64,000 nt of DNA. Origin: Novosphingobium huizhouense. Its GTDB lineage: Bacteria > Pseudomonadota > Alphaproteobacteria > Sphingomonadales > Sphingomonadaceae. The notes below the pieces were generated by a model that saw nothing but the letters and a program-made list of their open reading frames with translations, was not told the origin of the DNA and did no database searches. Both the position numbers and the translations under genes were made by a program. Below are positions 46,314 to 54,652 of this stretch, piece after piece; positions within the stretch are counted from its first letter, which is position 1, and every line of letters starts with the position of its first letter. The stretch covers positions 186,001 through 250,000 of the forward strand of contig NZ_JAILXZ010000001.1 in assembly GCF_020179475.1 (NCBI RefSeq), written 5' to 3'.

Positions 46314-47492
46314 ATGGACCGCATCGAACGCATTGGCGAAGTGGCCGCCATCATGCGCGACTATGTCGAGAACAAGCAGACCTTCCTCACCGAGAAGACG
46401 ATGCGCGTTCCGACCGCCAGCTACACCGATCCCGACCAGTGGAAGGCGGAAATGGAGCTGGTGTTCAAGCGCGTGCCGCTGATGCTCGCCTTCACCGCCG
46501 AGATGCCCAATCCGGGCGACTACAAGGCGATGGAAGCGGTCGGCCTGCCGGTGCTGATAAGCCGCGACAAACAGGGCCTGGTCCGCGCCTTCCTCAACGT
46601 GTGCTCGCATCGCGGCGCGCCCGTCGCCAGCGAAGGCCACGGCAACTGCCCGCGCTTCACCTGCAAGTACCACGGCTGGACCTTCGGCCAGGACGGCCGC
46701 CTGATCGGCGTTTCCGAGGCGAGCAAGTTCGGCGAAGTCGACAAGCCCGGCATGGGCCTGCGCGAGCTGCCCTGCGCCGAAAAGGCCGGTATGATCTTCG
46801 TCGTGCTCACGCCCAACGCGCCGCTCGACGTCGACAAGTTCTACCGCGGCTTCCTCGACGACTTCGAAGCGCTCGACTTCGGCTCGTGGACCTACATGGG
46901 CAGCCGCGTGATCGAGGGCGCCAACTGGAAGATCGCCTACGACGGCTATCTCGAGGGCTACCACTTCGCCTCGCTCCACCCCGAGACGATCTTCCCGCGC
47001 ACCCCGTCGAACTGCATGCACTACGAAGGCTTCGGCCCGCACCAGCGCATCGGCTTCCCGCACCACAAGATCGCCGACGCGCTCAAGGACGTGCCCCGCG
47101 ATCAGTGGGGCACGCAGGAGAACAACGGCTTCGATTTCGTGCGCATCATGTTCCCCAACGTCTCGGCGTTCATCGCGCCCGAGATCACCCAGGTCGCCCA
47201 GCTGTTCCCCGGGCCGACGCCGGGCGAGAACCGCACCGTGCTCAACTACCTGCGCCGCGAGCCGATCCGCGACGAAGAGGATCGCGCCAATGTCGATGCG
47301 GCGATGAACTTCTTCCGCGACGTGACCTATACCGAGGACTACCTGATCGGGCTGGAAATCCAGAAGGGCCTCGAAAGCGGCGCGCACGACGAACTCACCT
47401 TCGGGCGCAACGAGCGCGGCAACCAGTATTTCCATGAATGGCTCAACTGGTACCTGCAGGACGACGCCGACCTTCCCGAACCCGAAATGTGA
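46314..47492 (+). CDS. Rieske non-heme iron oxygenase, alpha subunit
   Basis: 392 residues from the ATG at 46314, preceded by GGGAGA. The Rieske ligands are C97-x-H99 (VCSHRG) and C117-x2-H120 (CKYHGWTF). The catalytic iron site begins with E214-x2-H217-x4-H222 (LEGYHFASLH) after the NWKIAYDGY signature, where D210 may carry electrons between subunits. It is shorter than the usual aromatic-ring dioxygenase alpha subunits (about 430-450), and no beta-subunit gene follows, so it is probably a homomultimeric (alpha-only) oxygenase. Electron donors are not adjacent; the Rieske ferredoxin at 27086 is a candidate. It would hydroxylate or demethylate the substrate. Confidence 0.95.
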   Translation: MDRIERIGEVAAIMRDYVENKQTFLTEKTMRVPTASYTDPDQWKAEMELVFKRVPLMLAFTAEMPNPGDYKAMEAVGLPVLISRDKQGLVRAFLNVCSHRGAPVASEGHGNCPRFTCKYHGWTFGQDGRLIGVSEASKFGEVDKPGMGLRELPCAEKAGMIFVVLTPNAPLDVDKFYRGFLDDFEALDFGSWTYMGSRVIEGANWKIAYDGYLEGYHFASLHPETIFPRTPSNCMHYEGFGPHQRIGFPHHKIADALKDVPRDQWGTQENNGFDFVRIMFPNVSAFIAPEITQVAQLFPGPTPGENRTVLNYLRREPIRDEEDRANVDAAMNFFRDVTYTEDYLIGLEIQKGLESGAHDELTFGRNERGNQYFHEWLNWYLQDDADLPEPEM

Positions 47493-47563
47493 TCGCAGCG
47501 GACGCGCGGGCGTCGACGCATCGGCTCTGCGCGTCCGCCCCTCCGGCAAGCGAGGTTCGCGGA

Positions 47564-47911
47564 ATGACGGTGACCGTGCTCACCCTGCTCAAGCGCCGCG
47601 AGGGCATGAGCAAGGCCGACTTCATCGCCTACTACGAAACGAAGCACCGCCTGATCGGCGAAAAGGTGCTGTCGGGCTGGGCCAGCCGCTACGAGCGGCT
47701 GCACCTCCATCCGCTCGACGGCGCCACGCTCGCGCACGACTACGACGTGGTCCTCGAGATCGACTTTCCCGACCAGGCGACCTGCGACGCCTGCTTCGCC
47801 GCGATGGCCGACCCGGCGACGATGAACGAGATCGTCGACGACGAGGTGAAGCTGTTCGACCGCAGCCGCATGCGCACTTATGCGGTGGAACGCCACCGCT
47901 CGATGCTCTGA
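47564..47911 (+). CDS. EthD-domain-like small protein
   Basis: 115 residues from the ATG at 47564, 71 nt after the oxygenase stop on the same strand. The opening TVLTLLKRREGMSKADFIAYYETKHRLIGEKVL is the pattern of EthD and related dimeric alpha+beta-barrel proteins, with H28-type conserved histidine in ETKHR. Such proteins are often encoded next to oxygenases and degrade or carry reactive intermediates. The C-terminal DEVKLFDRSRMRTYAVERH is typical for the group. Co-expression with the Rieske oxygenase is likely. Enzymatic role unknown. Confidence 0.85.
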   Translation: MTVTVLTLLKRREGMSKADFIAYYETKHRLIGEKVLSGWASRYERLHLHPLDGATLAHDYDVVLEIDFPDQATCDACFAAMADPATMNEIVDDEVKLFDRSRMRTYAVERHRSML

Positions 47912-47915
47912 TCGC

Positions 47916-48698
47916 TCAGGCGACGAGGTTGGCTTCCATCGCCCGCACCGCGTCCGGCCCCGCGCCCAGCGCCTGCTCGGCATAGGCTTCGACCGAACCG
48001 TATTCCTTGCGGATCGCGGCGAAGGCGGTTTCGAGGAACTCGGGCCGCACTCCCATCAGCACGCGCACCGCGCCGTCCTCCATGGTCGCGCCGAAGCCCG
48101 AGCGCACGGCGCCGGCGCCCGCGGCGATGCGCGCCTCGGCGTTGCCGGCGGTGTTGGTGAGGACATAGTCGGCCATGACGTCGTCGGGGTGCACCCCCAA
48201 CAGCGTGTGGACGAGCGCCGCGGCAACCCCGGTGCGGTCCTTGCCGGCAAGGCAGTGGAGCAACGTCGGATGGTCGTTCTGCGCCAGGGTGCGCAAGTAA
48301 AGCCGGTAGGTCCCGGTCAGGACCGGGCGGAACGGCAGGCGTTCGTAAAGCGCGGTCATCGCATTGATCGCGTCCTGCTCGGTGACGACTTCGCGGGCCA
48401 TTTCCTCGTGCACCGCCGCGCCCTTGAGACTGGCGGTCTCGCCCGGCTCGAACACCACCGCCGCGCCAAACTCGGGATGGCGCAGGCACGGGTAGACCGC
48501 GCGCTCGCTGTCGCCGCGCAAGTCGATCACGGTGCCGATGCCGAGCGCATGGACCGTCTCGAGATCGGCCTCGGTGGCTTCGGCGTGCTGGCCCGAGCGC
48601 CACAGCACGCCGGTCTTCAGCGCACCACCCCGCGTCTTGTAGCCGCCGTAGTCGCGGAAATTGTGGATTCCTTCGAGGGGGAGCACCCTGTCCTGCAT
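47916..48698 (-). CDS. Tyrosine-phosphatase-like protein (PF13350 type)
   Basis: 260 residues from the ATG at 48698. The P-loop of a cysteine phosphatase is present: HCLAGKDRTG with C149 and R155, and an upstream Asp in IDLRGDSERA. The N-terminal GIHNFRDYGGYKTRGGALKTGVLWRSG is the hallmark of the bacterial tyrosine/lipid phosphatase group (MptpB-like). It removes phosphate from phosphotyrosine or phosphoinositides. The stop is 5 nt from the stop of the convergent EthD gene. Divergent from the hydrolase at 48820, with 121 nt between them. Confidence 0.92.
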   Translation of the reverse strand: MQDRVLPLEGIHNFRDYGGYKTRGGALKTGVLWRSGQHAEATEADLETVHALGIGTVIDLRGDSERAVYPCLRHPEFGAAVVFEPGETASLKGAAVHEEMAREVVTEQDAINAMTALYERLPFRPVLTGTYRLYLRTLAQNDHPTLLHCLAGKDRTGVAAALVHTLLGVHPDDVMADYVLTNTAGNAEARIAAGAGAVRSGFGATMEDGAVRVLMGVRPEFLETAFAAIRKEYGSVEAYAEQALGAGPDAVRAMEANLVA

Positions 48699-48819
48699 CG
48701 TCTCGAATCCCCGTGCCGGTTTCGCATCGCAACTGATCGCTGTCGCCCTTGGCTCGACAAGAGCCCCTCGTGCAAGCACAAAGCGACAGGAAAAGACCGG
48801 CACAGGTTGGAGAGGAAAT

Positions 48820-49791
48820 ATGACAGAACAGCGCGATACGATCCATCTCGTCGATCCCGAGACGCTGCCGCTGCTCGATGCGCTGGGTCGTGCGGTGCCG
48901 TTCACCCGCGAACTCCTCCCCGCCATCCGCAGCGCCAGCGAGGCCAATTATGCAGCGCTCGGTACGCCGCCGATCGCGCCCGAGATCCGCCGCATCCCCG
49001 GACCTGCGGGCGAGCTAGAAGTCTACTGGTACGATTCCGAGCCCGGCGCACAGGGCCGGCCTGCGCTGCTCCACATCCACGGCGGGGGCATGATCATGGG
49101 CTCGGCGAAGGCGATGATGGCGGGCCCCTCGGGCATGGCCCGGGCGCTCGGCATCCCGGTCGCGTCGGTCGACTACCGGCTCGCGCCCGAGACCCCGTTT
49201 CCGGGGCCGCAGGAAGACTGCTTCGCCGCACTCGAGTGGCTGGCGGGACAGTCCGACGCGCTCGGAGTCGATGCGGCGCGGCTCGGCGTGATCGGCGAAA
49301 GCGCGGGCGGCGGTCTTGCCGCGGCGGTCGCGCAGATGACCCGCGACCTCGCGGGCCCGCCGCTCGCGGCGCAGATCCTCGTCTATCCGATGATCGATCA
49401 TCGCACCGGCGGCGAGGATTGCCGCTGGCGCAACCGCACCACCGGCGAATTCATCTGGACCCGCCAGTCCAACCGCTTCGGCTGGGAGGCGCTGCGCGGC
49501 GACTATGCCGCCGACGACCACCGCAAGGGCTGGTTTTCGCCGAGCCTTGCCGAGGACCTCTCCGGCCTCGCCCCCGCCTGGATCGGCACCGGCAGTCTCG
49601 ACCTGTTCTTCGACGAGGATCTCGATTACGCGCGGCGGCTGGTCGATGCGGGCGTGCCCGTCGAACTGCACAGCTATCCCGGCGCGATCCACGCCTTCAA
49701 CGTCATTGCCGAGGCGCGCATCGCCAAGGCGTTCTCGCGCGACATGCTCGGCGCAATCGCGGCCATGCTGAAGCTGCCCGAACGGGGCTAA
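48820..49791 (+). CDS. Alpha/beta hydrolase, hormone-sensitive-lipase family esterase
   Basis: 323 residues from the ATG at 48820 (GGAGAGG upstream). The HSL-family oxyanion motif HIHGGGMIMGS (around 86-94) and nucleophile motif GESAGGG (S161) are intact; the Asp (GTGSLDLFFDED) and His (YPGAIHAFN) complete the triad. The segment VDYRLAPETPFPGPQEDC is characteristic of this family. It hydrolyses esters or lactones in the cytoplasm. Its place in the accessory region suggests hydrolysis of a pathway intermediate. Confidence 0.94.
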   Translation: MTEQRDTIHLVDPETLPLLDALGRAVPFTRELLPAIRSASEANYAALGTPPIAPEIRRIPGPAGELEVYWYDSEPGAQGRPALLHIHGGGMIMGSAKAMMAGPSGMARALGIPVASVDYRLAPETPFPGPQEDCFAALEWLAGQSDALGVDAARLGVIGESAGGGLAAAVAQMTRDLAGPPLAAQILVYPMIDHRTGGEDCRWRNRTTGEFIWTRQSNRFGWEALRGDYAADDHRKGWFSPSLAEDLSGLAPAWIGTGSLDLFFDEDLDYARRLVDAGVPVELHSYPGAIHAFNVIAEARIAKAFSRDMLGAIAAMLKLPERG

Positions 49792-49817
49792 AGGGTGCGG
49801 GGCTAGGAGGTGCGGGA

Positions 49818-50198
49818 CTAGCCCGCCTGGCGCTGCGGCTCGGCAAGTGTCTGCAGCGCCCGCGACACCACGACTGCGGCGGGCGTCGGCTTGGGCACGA
49901 GCACGCCGCCGAGCCGGCGCACCGCCTCGTCCATGCGGTCGAGGTCGCCGGTGTGGAGCACGTAGGGAACGCCCAGCGCCGCCAGCGCGCGCGCGACCGG
50001 CTCGCATGTCCGGCCCTGCCCCAGCGAAACGTCGAGGATCGCCGCGCTGATCGCCTCGGCAGCGACGATCTCGAGCGCCTCCTCGGCCTCGAGCGCGGTC
50101 AGCGGCACGCAGCCTGCGTCCTCCACCGCGAACTCGAGATCGAGCAGGATCAACGGCTCGTCGTCGAGGACCAGAACCTGCCGCGGCAATTCGCTCAT
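49818..50198 (-). CDS. Single-domain response regulator, partner of the LOV kinase
   Basis: 126 residues, ATG at 50198, overlapping the kinase stop by 4 nt (ATGA). It is a receiver domain without an output domain: acidic pair in VLDDEP (D12, D13), phosphoacceptor D56 in AAILDVSLG and Lys in LVPKPTP. The segment VPYVLHTGD resembles the FAT GUY-type receivers that work in alphaproteobacterial general stress signalling (LovR-like), in a degenerate form. It is probably phosphorylated by the LOV-HWE kinase just upstream and relays or drains phosphate. Confidence 0.9.
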   Translation of the reverse strand: MSELPRQVLVLDDEPLILLDLEFAVEDAGCVPLTALEAEEALEIVAAEAISAAILDVSLGQGRTCEPVARALAALGVPYVLHTGDLDRMDEAVRRLGGVLVPKPTPAAVVVSRALQTLAEPQRQAG

Positions 50199-51274
50199 CC
50201 CACCTCCTCGCGCAGCGGCAGGCGCAGCGTCGCGCGGAGCCCTTGCGGCCGCCACTCGCGCTCGATGTTGCCGCGGGCCATTCCCAGCATGCGGTCGACG
50301 ATGCTGCCCGCCTTGGGGCTCATCGTCACCCCCGCGATGTCGACGTGCGGGCCGCCTTCCTCGAGCCAGTCGATCACGATGGTCGGCTGGGTCGCGCCGC
50401 CGTTGCGGTTCCAGCGCACCGTGACGTGGCCGTCGGGCTCGCTCAGCGCGCCGTGCTTGACCGCATTCGCGGCGAGTTCGTGGAGCGACAGGCCGAGCAC
50501 CGACACGGCCGAGAAATCGCTGCGCAGGCCGTTGCCTTCGAAGCGGATGCGACGTCCTTCGGGATCGTAGGGGCCGAGCACCGAGCGGATCGCCTGGCCG
50601 ACTTCGATCGAGCCCGACGAGGCCTCGTCGAGCGTGGTCTCGTAGGCGCGGCCGAGCGCCTGGATGCGGTCGTTGATCTCGCGCGCCTCGACCTCGATCC
50701 CGCGCGCGCGCCCGGTGAAGTTCACGATCCCGCCGATCACCGCGAACATGTTCTTCATGCGGTGCGAAAGCTCGCGCGCCAGTTCGCGCGCGTGGCGCTC
50801 GTCGGCCCGCGCAGCGCGCACGTCCGACACGTCCCACTGGCTGCCGAAGAAATAGAGCAGGCGCCCGCTGGTGTCGTAGATCGGCCCGAGGTGGAGCGCG
50901 TTCCAGAACGCGGTGCCGTCCTTGCGATAATTCAGCACCTCGACGACGACCACGTCCTCTTCGGCCAGGGCCTTGCGGATGCGCGCCACCGCCTCGCGGC
51001 TGGTTCCCGGACCCTGCAGGAAGCGGCAGTTTTGCCCGACGATCTCGCTCTCGTCGTAGCCGGTCAGGTCGCGGAACGCGCGGTTGGCGAACACGATCGG
51101 CTGGTCGGGCGCGTACGGATCGCACAGGCAGATTGCCATGCGCGTCTGCGCCATGGCCTGCTCGAAAAGCACGCCGTTCGCTCCGGAGAACGCATCCTCC
51201 GGATGACTGGCGCGAAAGCGATCGGGGCTGTCGTCATACGCCCGATGCGCCTGATCTTCCCGATGTGTGGACAA
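50195..51274 (-). CDS. LOV-domain HWE-family histidine kinase (blue-light sensor)
   Basis: 359 residues if it starts at the TTG at 51274; a GTG at 51172 is the alternative (325 residues) and no in-frame ATG precedes the LOV core. The LOV domain (about 36-140) has the flavin-binding signature GQNCRFLQG with the photoactive Cys at 51026-51028, then NYRKDGTAFWNALHLGPIYD and LLYFFGSQWDVSD. The kinase part has the phospho-His motif LSHRMKNMFAVIGG, the N-box HELAANAVKHG and the WLEE signature of HWE kinases. The design matches the small soluble LOV-HWE kinases known from Erythrobacter. The neighbouring receiver gene overlaps it. Signalling should be light-dependent. Confidence 0.92.
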   Translation of the reverse strand: MSTHREDQAHRAYDDSPDRFRASHPEDAFSGANGVLFEQAMAQTRMAICLCDPYAPDQPIVFANRAFRDLTGYDESEIVGQNCRFLQGPGTSREAVARIRKALAEEDVVVVEVLNYRKDGTAFWNALHLGPIYDTSGRLLYFFGSQWDVSDVRAARADERHARELARELSHRMKNMFAVIGGIVNFTGRARGIEVEAREINDRIQALGRAYETTLDEASSGSIEVGQAIRSVLGPYDPEGRRIRFEGNGLRSDFSAVSVLGLSLHELAANAVKHGALSEPDGHVTVRWNRNGGATQPTIVIDWLEEGGPHVDIAGVTMSPKAGSIVDRMLGMARGNIEREWRPQGLRATLRLPLREEVG

Positions 51275-51413
51275 TGAAGGTTCCCGGTCTCGTCTCTGTT
51301 TGCGCGCTGCAATCCCTTGCGCGTTAATGCAGGCGCTCGCGATCCGGTTCCCTTCCTGCAATTGAAAATCATGCAAAAACAGTTGCACCGCCCGCGAGGG
51401 CAAGGCGGGTCCG

Positions 51414-51848
51414 CTACTTGCGCTCGACCGGGATGACCGCGACCGTAAGCCGCGAGATGCAGACCAGCCGCTCGGCCTCGTCGCGGATGCGGATCGACCA
51501 GACCTGGGTCGTCCGGCCGATCGATTCCGCGGTTGCCGTTGCATAGACGAAGCCATCGCGCACCGGGCGGATGTGGTTGGCGTTGATCTCCATCCCGACG
51601 CAGGCAAATTTCTCCGGATCGACGCAGAAGGCCGCCGCCATCGACCCCGCAGTCTCGGCCAGCACCACCGAGGCCCCGCCGTGGAGCCGCCCGAACGGCT
51701 GGTGGACCTTCTCGGTCACCGGCATCCGCAGCGTCAGCGAGGTGTCGTCGATCGAGACGTACTCGATGCCCAGGAACCCCGGCATGGCGGTCTTGAAGCT
51801 GCCGCGCAGATAGTCCTCGCCGGGCGCCTTGCCACCGAACCAGATCAT
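51414..51848 (-). CDS. PaaI-type hotdog thioesterase
   Basis: 144 residues, ATG at 51848, overlapping the stop of the amidohydrolase gene by 4 nt (ATGA). The hotdog motif FGRLHGGASVVLAETAGSMAA carries the conserved Gly-Gly and the catalytic acid position of PaaI/4-hydroxybenzoyl-CoA thioesterases. The following strands (CVGMEINANHIRPVRDGFVYATA) fit the family. It probably hydrolyses acyl- or aryl-CoA esters to free CoA. Co-transcribed with the M20 amidohydrolase upstream. Confidence 0.92.
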   Translation of the reverse strand: MIWFGGKAPGEDYLRGSFKTAMPGFLGIEYVSIDDTSLTLRMPVTEKVHQPFGRLHGGASVVLAETAGSMAAAFCVDPEKFACVGMEINANHIRPVRDGFVYATATAESIGRTTQVWSIRIRDEAERLVCISRLTVAVIPVERK

Positions 51849-53044
51849 GCAAACCCCTTTTCCAGAAACCGCACCGCGCAGCCCGCGAGCAGCGCCGTGC
51901 CCAGCGGCATCACGCTTTCATCGACCATCATCCGCGTCGAATGGATGCCGCAGCATTGCCGCCAGTCGTCGCCTTCGTGGCTGACGCCGAGAAAGAACAT
52001 CGCGCCCGGCGCCTTCTCCAGCACGTAGGAGAAGTCTTCGGCGCCCATGATCGGGTGGGCCAGCCGGACGAAGCGTTCCGCGCCCACGAGGTCGCCGGTC
52101 ACCGCCTCGCCCAGCGCCACCGCCCGTTCGTCGCAGACGGTGACCGGAAAGCCCGGCTCGATCCGCACCCGCGCGGTCATGTCGTGCGCCGCGGCGATAT
52201 GCGTCGCCAGCCGCTCGAGCTCGGCGGGCAGGCGCTCGCGACTCTCGCGCGAGAGCGTGCGCATCGTGCCGGTCAGCACCGCGCGATCGGCGATGACGTT
52301 GTGCGCGGTGCCCGCCTCGATCTTCGCCACGGTCACCACCACCGGGTCGGAGACGGCGAACTTGCGCGTCACCATCGCCTGGATCGCGGTGACGATCTCG
52401 CAGGCGACAGGGACCGGGTCGCGCGTCTGGTGCGGCATCGAGGCGTGGCCGCCGCGCCCTTCGACGGTGATCGTGAACTGATCGGCCGAGGCCAGCAGCG
52501 CGCCGTTGCGCCCGGCGACGAGACCGTGCGGGCTGTCGGGCATGATATGGAGCGCGAAGGCGGCGTCGGGCAGCGGGTCGATGAGCCCGTCGTCGAGCAT
52601 GAAGCGCGCGCCGTGATGGCCTTCCTCGCCCGGCTGGAACATGAACTGGACGCGTCCCGCCAGCGTGTCGCGCCGGCCGCACAGCAGTTCGGCCGCCCCC
52701 GCCAGCATCGCCGTGTGGGTGTCGTGGCCGCAGGCGTGCATCCGCCCCGGGATGGTCGAGGCGAACGCAAGCCCGGTCTCCTCGGGCATCGGCAGCGCAT
52801 CCATGTCGCCGCGCAGCAGCACCGTGCGCCCCGCTCCCGCCCCGCCCTCGAGCGTTGCAACGAGGCCGGTGGTCGAAGGTCCTTCGCGCCAGGTCAGCGG
52901 CAGGTGGGCGAGCGCCGCCCGCACCTTGTCGCGGGTCAGCGGCGTATGCAGCCCCAGCTCGGGCTCGGCGTGGATCGCGCGGCGCAAGCCCACGATCTTG
53001 TCCGAAAGCGCGTGCGCGCCTTCGAGCAGGGCAGCCTCGGTCAT
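51845..53044 (-). CDS. M20-family amidohydrolase (hippurate/IAA-amino-acid hydrolase-like)
   Basis: 399 residues from the ATG at 53044. Metal-site motifs: GDMDALPM, HACGHDTHTAM, FQPGEEGHHGA, with a late His in AHPIMGAEDFSYVL. The lid/dimerisation domain includes VEGRGGHASMPHQTRDPV. This is the family that cleaves N-acyl amino acids such as hippurate or indole-3-acetyl conjugates. It is followed at once (4-nt overlap) by the thioesterase, suggesting hydrolysis of conjugated acids. Divergent from the thiolase; the intergenic region carries an operator-like site at 53151. Confidence 0.94.
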   Translation of the reverse strand: MTEAALLEGAHALSDKIVGLRRAIHAEPELGLHTPLTRDKVRAALAHLPLTWREGPSTTGLVATLEGGAGAGRTVLLRGDMDALPMPEETGLAFASTIPGRMHACGHDTHTAMLAGAAELLCGRRDTLAGRVQFMFQPGEEGHHGARFMLDDGLIDPLPDAAFALHIMPDSPHGLVAGRNGALLASADQFTITVEGRGGHASMPHQTRDPVPVACEIVTAIQAMVTRKFAVSDPVVVTVAKIEAGTAHNVIADRAVLTGTMRTLSRESRERLPAELERLATHIAAAHDMTARVRIEPGFPVTVCDERAVALGEAVTGDLVGAERFVRLAHPIMGAEDFSYVLEKAPGAMFFLGVSHEGDDWRQCCGIHSTRMMVDESVMPLGTALLAGCAVRFLEKGFA

Positions 53045-53150
53045 CGCTGGTGGTCTCCTGTTGCCTCGCGCCGATCTGTGGACCAGCGGCGACGCGCTGT
53101 CGAGGGCGCCCGGCGTGCAGCTTTACCCTTGCGGAAAGCCGGGCCAGGCT

Positions 53151-53166
53151 TTAATCGCTCGTTTAA
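53151..53166. promoter_or_regulatory. TTAA-N8-TTAA operator-like site
   Basis: TTAATCGCTCGTTTAA lies 63-78 nt before the thiolase start and is embedded in GC-rich DNA; the palindrome GTTTAAAC overlaps its right half. Same half-site and spacing as 16505 and 63368. Confidence 0.55.
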
Positions 53167-53228
53167 ACAACCGGGACTCAGAGCCGGACCCCAGAGGGGG
53201 GTCTCGCCGGACTGTTGAGGAGAGAACC

Positions 53229-54479
53229 ATGGCCGAAGCCTATATCATCGACGCCGTGCGCACCCCGCGCGGCATCGGCAAGCCCGGCAAGGGCGCGTTG
53301 TCGCACCTGCATCCGCAGCACCTTGCCGCCACCTGCCTCAAGGCGATCAAGGACCGCAACAACCTCGACACCTCGACCGTCGACGACATCATCTGGTCGA
53401 CCTCGTCGCAGGTGGGCAAGCAGGGCGGCGACCTCGGCCGCATGTCGGCGCTCGCCGCGGGCTACGACATCACCGCCTCTGGCACCACGCTCGACCGCTT
53501 CTGCGGCGGCGGCATCACCTCGGTGAACCTCGCTGCGGCGGCCGTGATGTCGGGCATGGAAGACTGCGTCATCGCCGGCGGCACCGAAATGATGAGCTTC
53601 ACCGCCGCCTACGGCGCCGAGCAGGCCAACGCCGGCATTCGTCCGCTGGGCATGGGCTCGGGCAATCCCGAGCTCGACGCGATCCATCCGCAGTCGCACC
53701 AGGGTGTCTGCGGCGACGCGATCGCCGCGCTCGAAGGCATCACCCGTGAAGAGCTCGACGCGCTCGCCCTCGTCAGCCAGGAACGCGCCGACCGCGCGAT
53801 CCGCGAAGGCCGCTTCGACAAGTCGCTGGTCACCGTCTACAACCCCGACGGCACCGTCGCGCTCGATCGCGAGGAGTTCCCCCGCCCCGAAACCACCGCC
53901 GAGGGCCTTGCTTCGCTTAAGGCGAGCTTTGACGGCATCGCCGATTTCGACCAGGGCGGCGGCTTCACCTTCCGCAAGCAGATCCAGCGGCGCTACCCCG
54001 ACCTCAACTGGAAGGGCGTGCACCACGCCGGCAACAGCTCGGGCGTCGTCGATGGCGCCGCCGCGCTGCTGATCACCTCGCCCGAATATGCGCAGAAGCA
54101 CGGCCTCAAGCCGCGCGGCCGCATCGTCGCCTATGCCAACCAGGGCGATGACCCGACGCTGATGCTCAATGCCCCGGTTCCGGCGGCGAAGAAGGTGCTC
54201 GAGAAGGCCGGCCTCAAGAAGGAAGACATCGACCACTGGGAAATCAACGAAGCCTTCGCGGTCGTGGCGGAAAAGTTCATCCGCGACCTTCAGCTCGACC
54301 GCACCAAGGTCAACCCGAACGGCGGCGCGATGGCGCTCGGCCACCCGATCGGCGCGACCGGCTCGATGCTGATCGGCACCGCGCTCGACGAACTGGAGCG
54401 GACCGGCGGCCGCTACGGCCTGATCACGATGTGCGCGGCGGGCGGCATGGCCCCGGCGCTGATCATCGAGCGCATCTGA
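53229..54479 (+). CDS. Thiolase (acetyl-CoA C-acyltransferase)
   Basis: 416 residues from the ATG at 53229, AGGAG upstream. It cleaves a 3-oxoacyl-CoA with CoA (or condenses two acyl-CoAs). Active-site residues are present: nucleophile C92 in [14 protein letters not shown], the His in GHPIGATGS and the second Cys in [11 protein letters not shown]. The motif block GGTEMMSF is typical of degradative thiolases. It would provide the last step of CoA-dependent degradation started by the ligase at 44528. The promoter carries the TTAA-N8-TTAA motif. Confidence 0.96.
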   Translation: MAEAYIIDAVRTPRGIGKPGKGALSHLHPQHLAATCLKAIKDRNNLDTSTVDDIIWSTSSQVGKQGGDLGRMSALAAGYDITASGTTLDRFCGGGITSVNLAAAAVMSGMEDCVIAGGTEMMSFTAAYGAEQANAGIRPLGMGSGNPELDAIHPQSHQGVCGDAIAALEGITREELDALALVSQERADRAIREGRFDKSLVTVYNPDGTVALDREEFPRPETTAEGLASLKASFDGIADFDQGGGFTFRKQIQRRYPDLNWKGVHHAGNSSGVVDGAAALLITSPEYAQKHGLKPRGRIVAYANQGDDPTLMLNAPVPAAKKVLEKAGLKKEDIDHWEINEAFAVVAEKFIRDLQLDRTKVNPNGGAMALGHPIGATGSMLIGTALDELERTGGRYGLITMCAAGGMAPALIIERI

Positions 54480-54542
54480 CGAGCTAGCGCGCTTCGGCGC
54501 GACACTCCGCGAGGCCCGGCCGGCGCAAGGCATTCCGCCTTC

Positions 54543-54583
54543 CGTCGTTCCGGGCCTTCGTCGTTCCGGGCCTTCGTCGTTCC
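54543..54583. repeat. Short tandem repeat, 16-bp unit
   Basis: The unit CGTCGTTCCGGGCCTT occurs exactly at 54543-54558 and 54559-54574, followed by a partial third copy to 54583. It lies between the thiolase stop and the histidine kinase start. No function is evident. Confidence 0.85.
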
Positions 54584-54652
54584 TGCGCCTGCCCGTTCCG
54601 CGTCTTCGAGCAGTTGCAAAAGCAACAACGCGCGGGCACAGTGGCGGCGACG

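Noticed and set aside
54481..54510. UUCG-tetraloop hairpin after the thiolase stop as a terminator
   Set aside because: The stem CGCGC/GCGCG is stable but short and not followed by a T-run.
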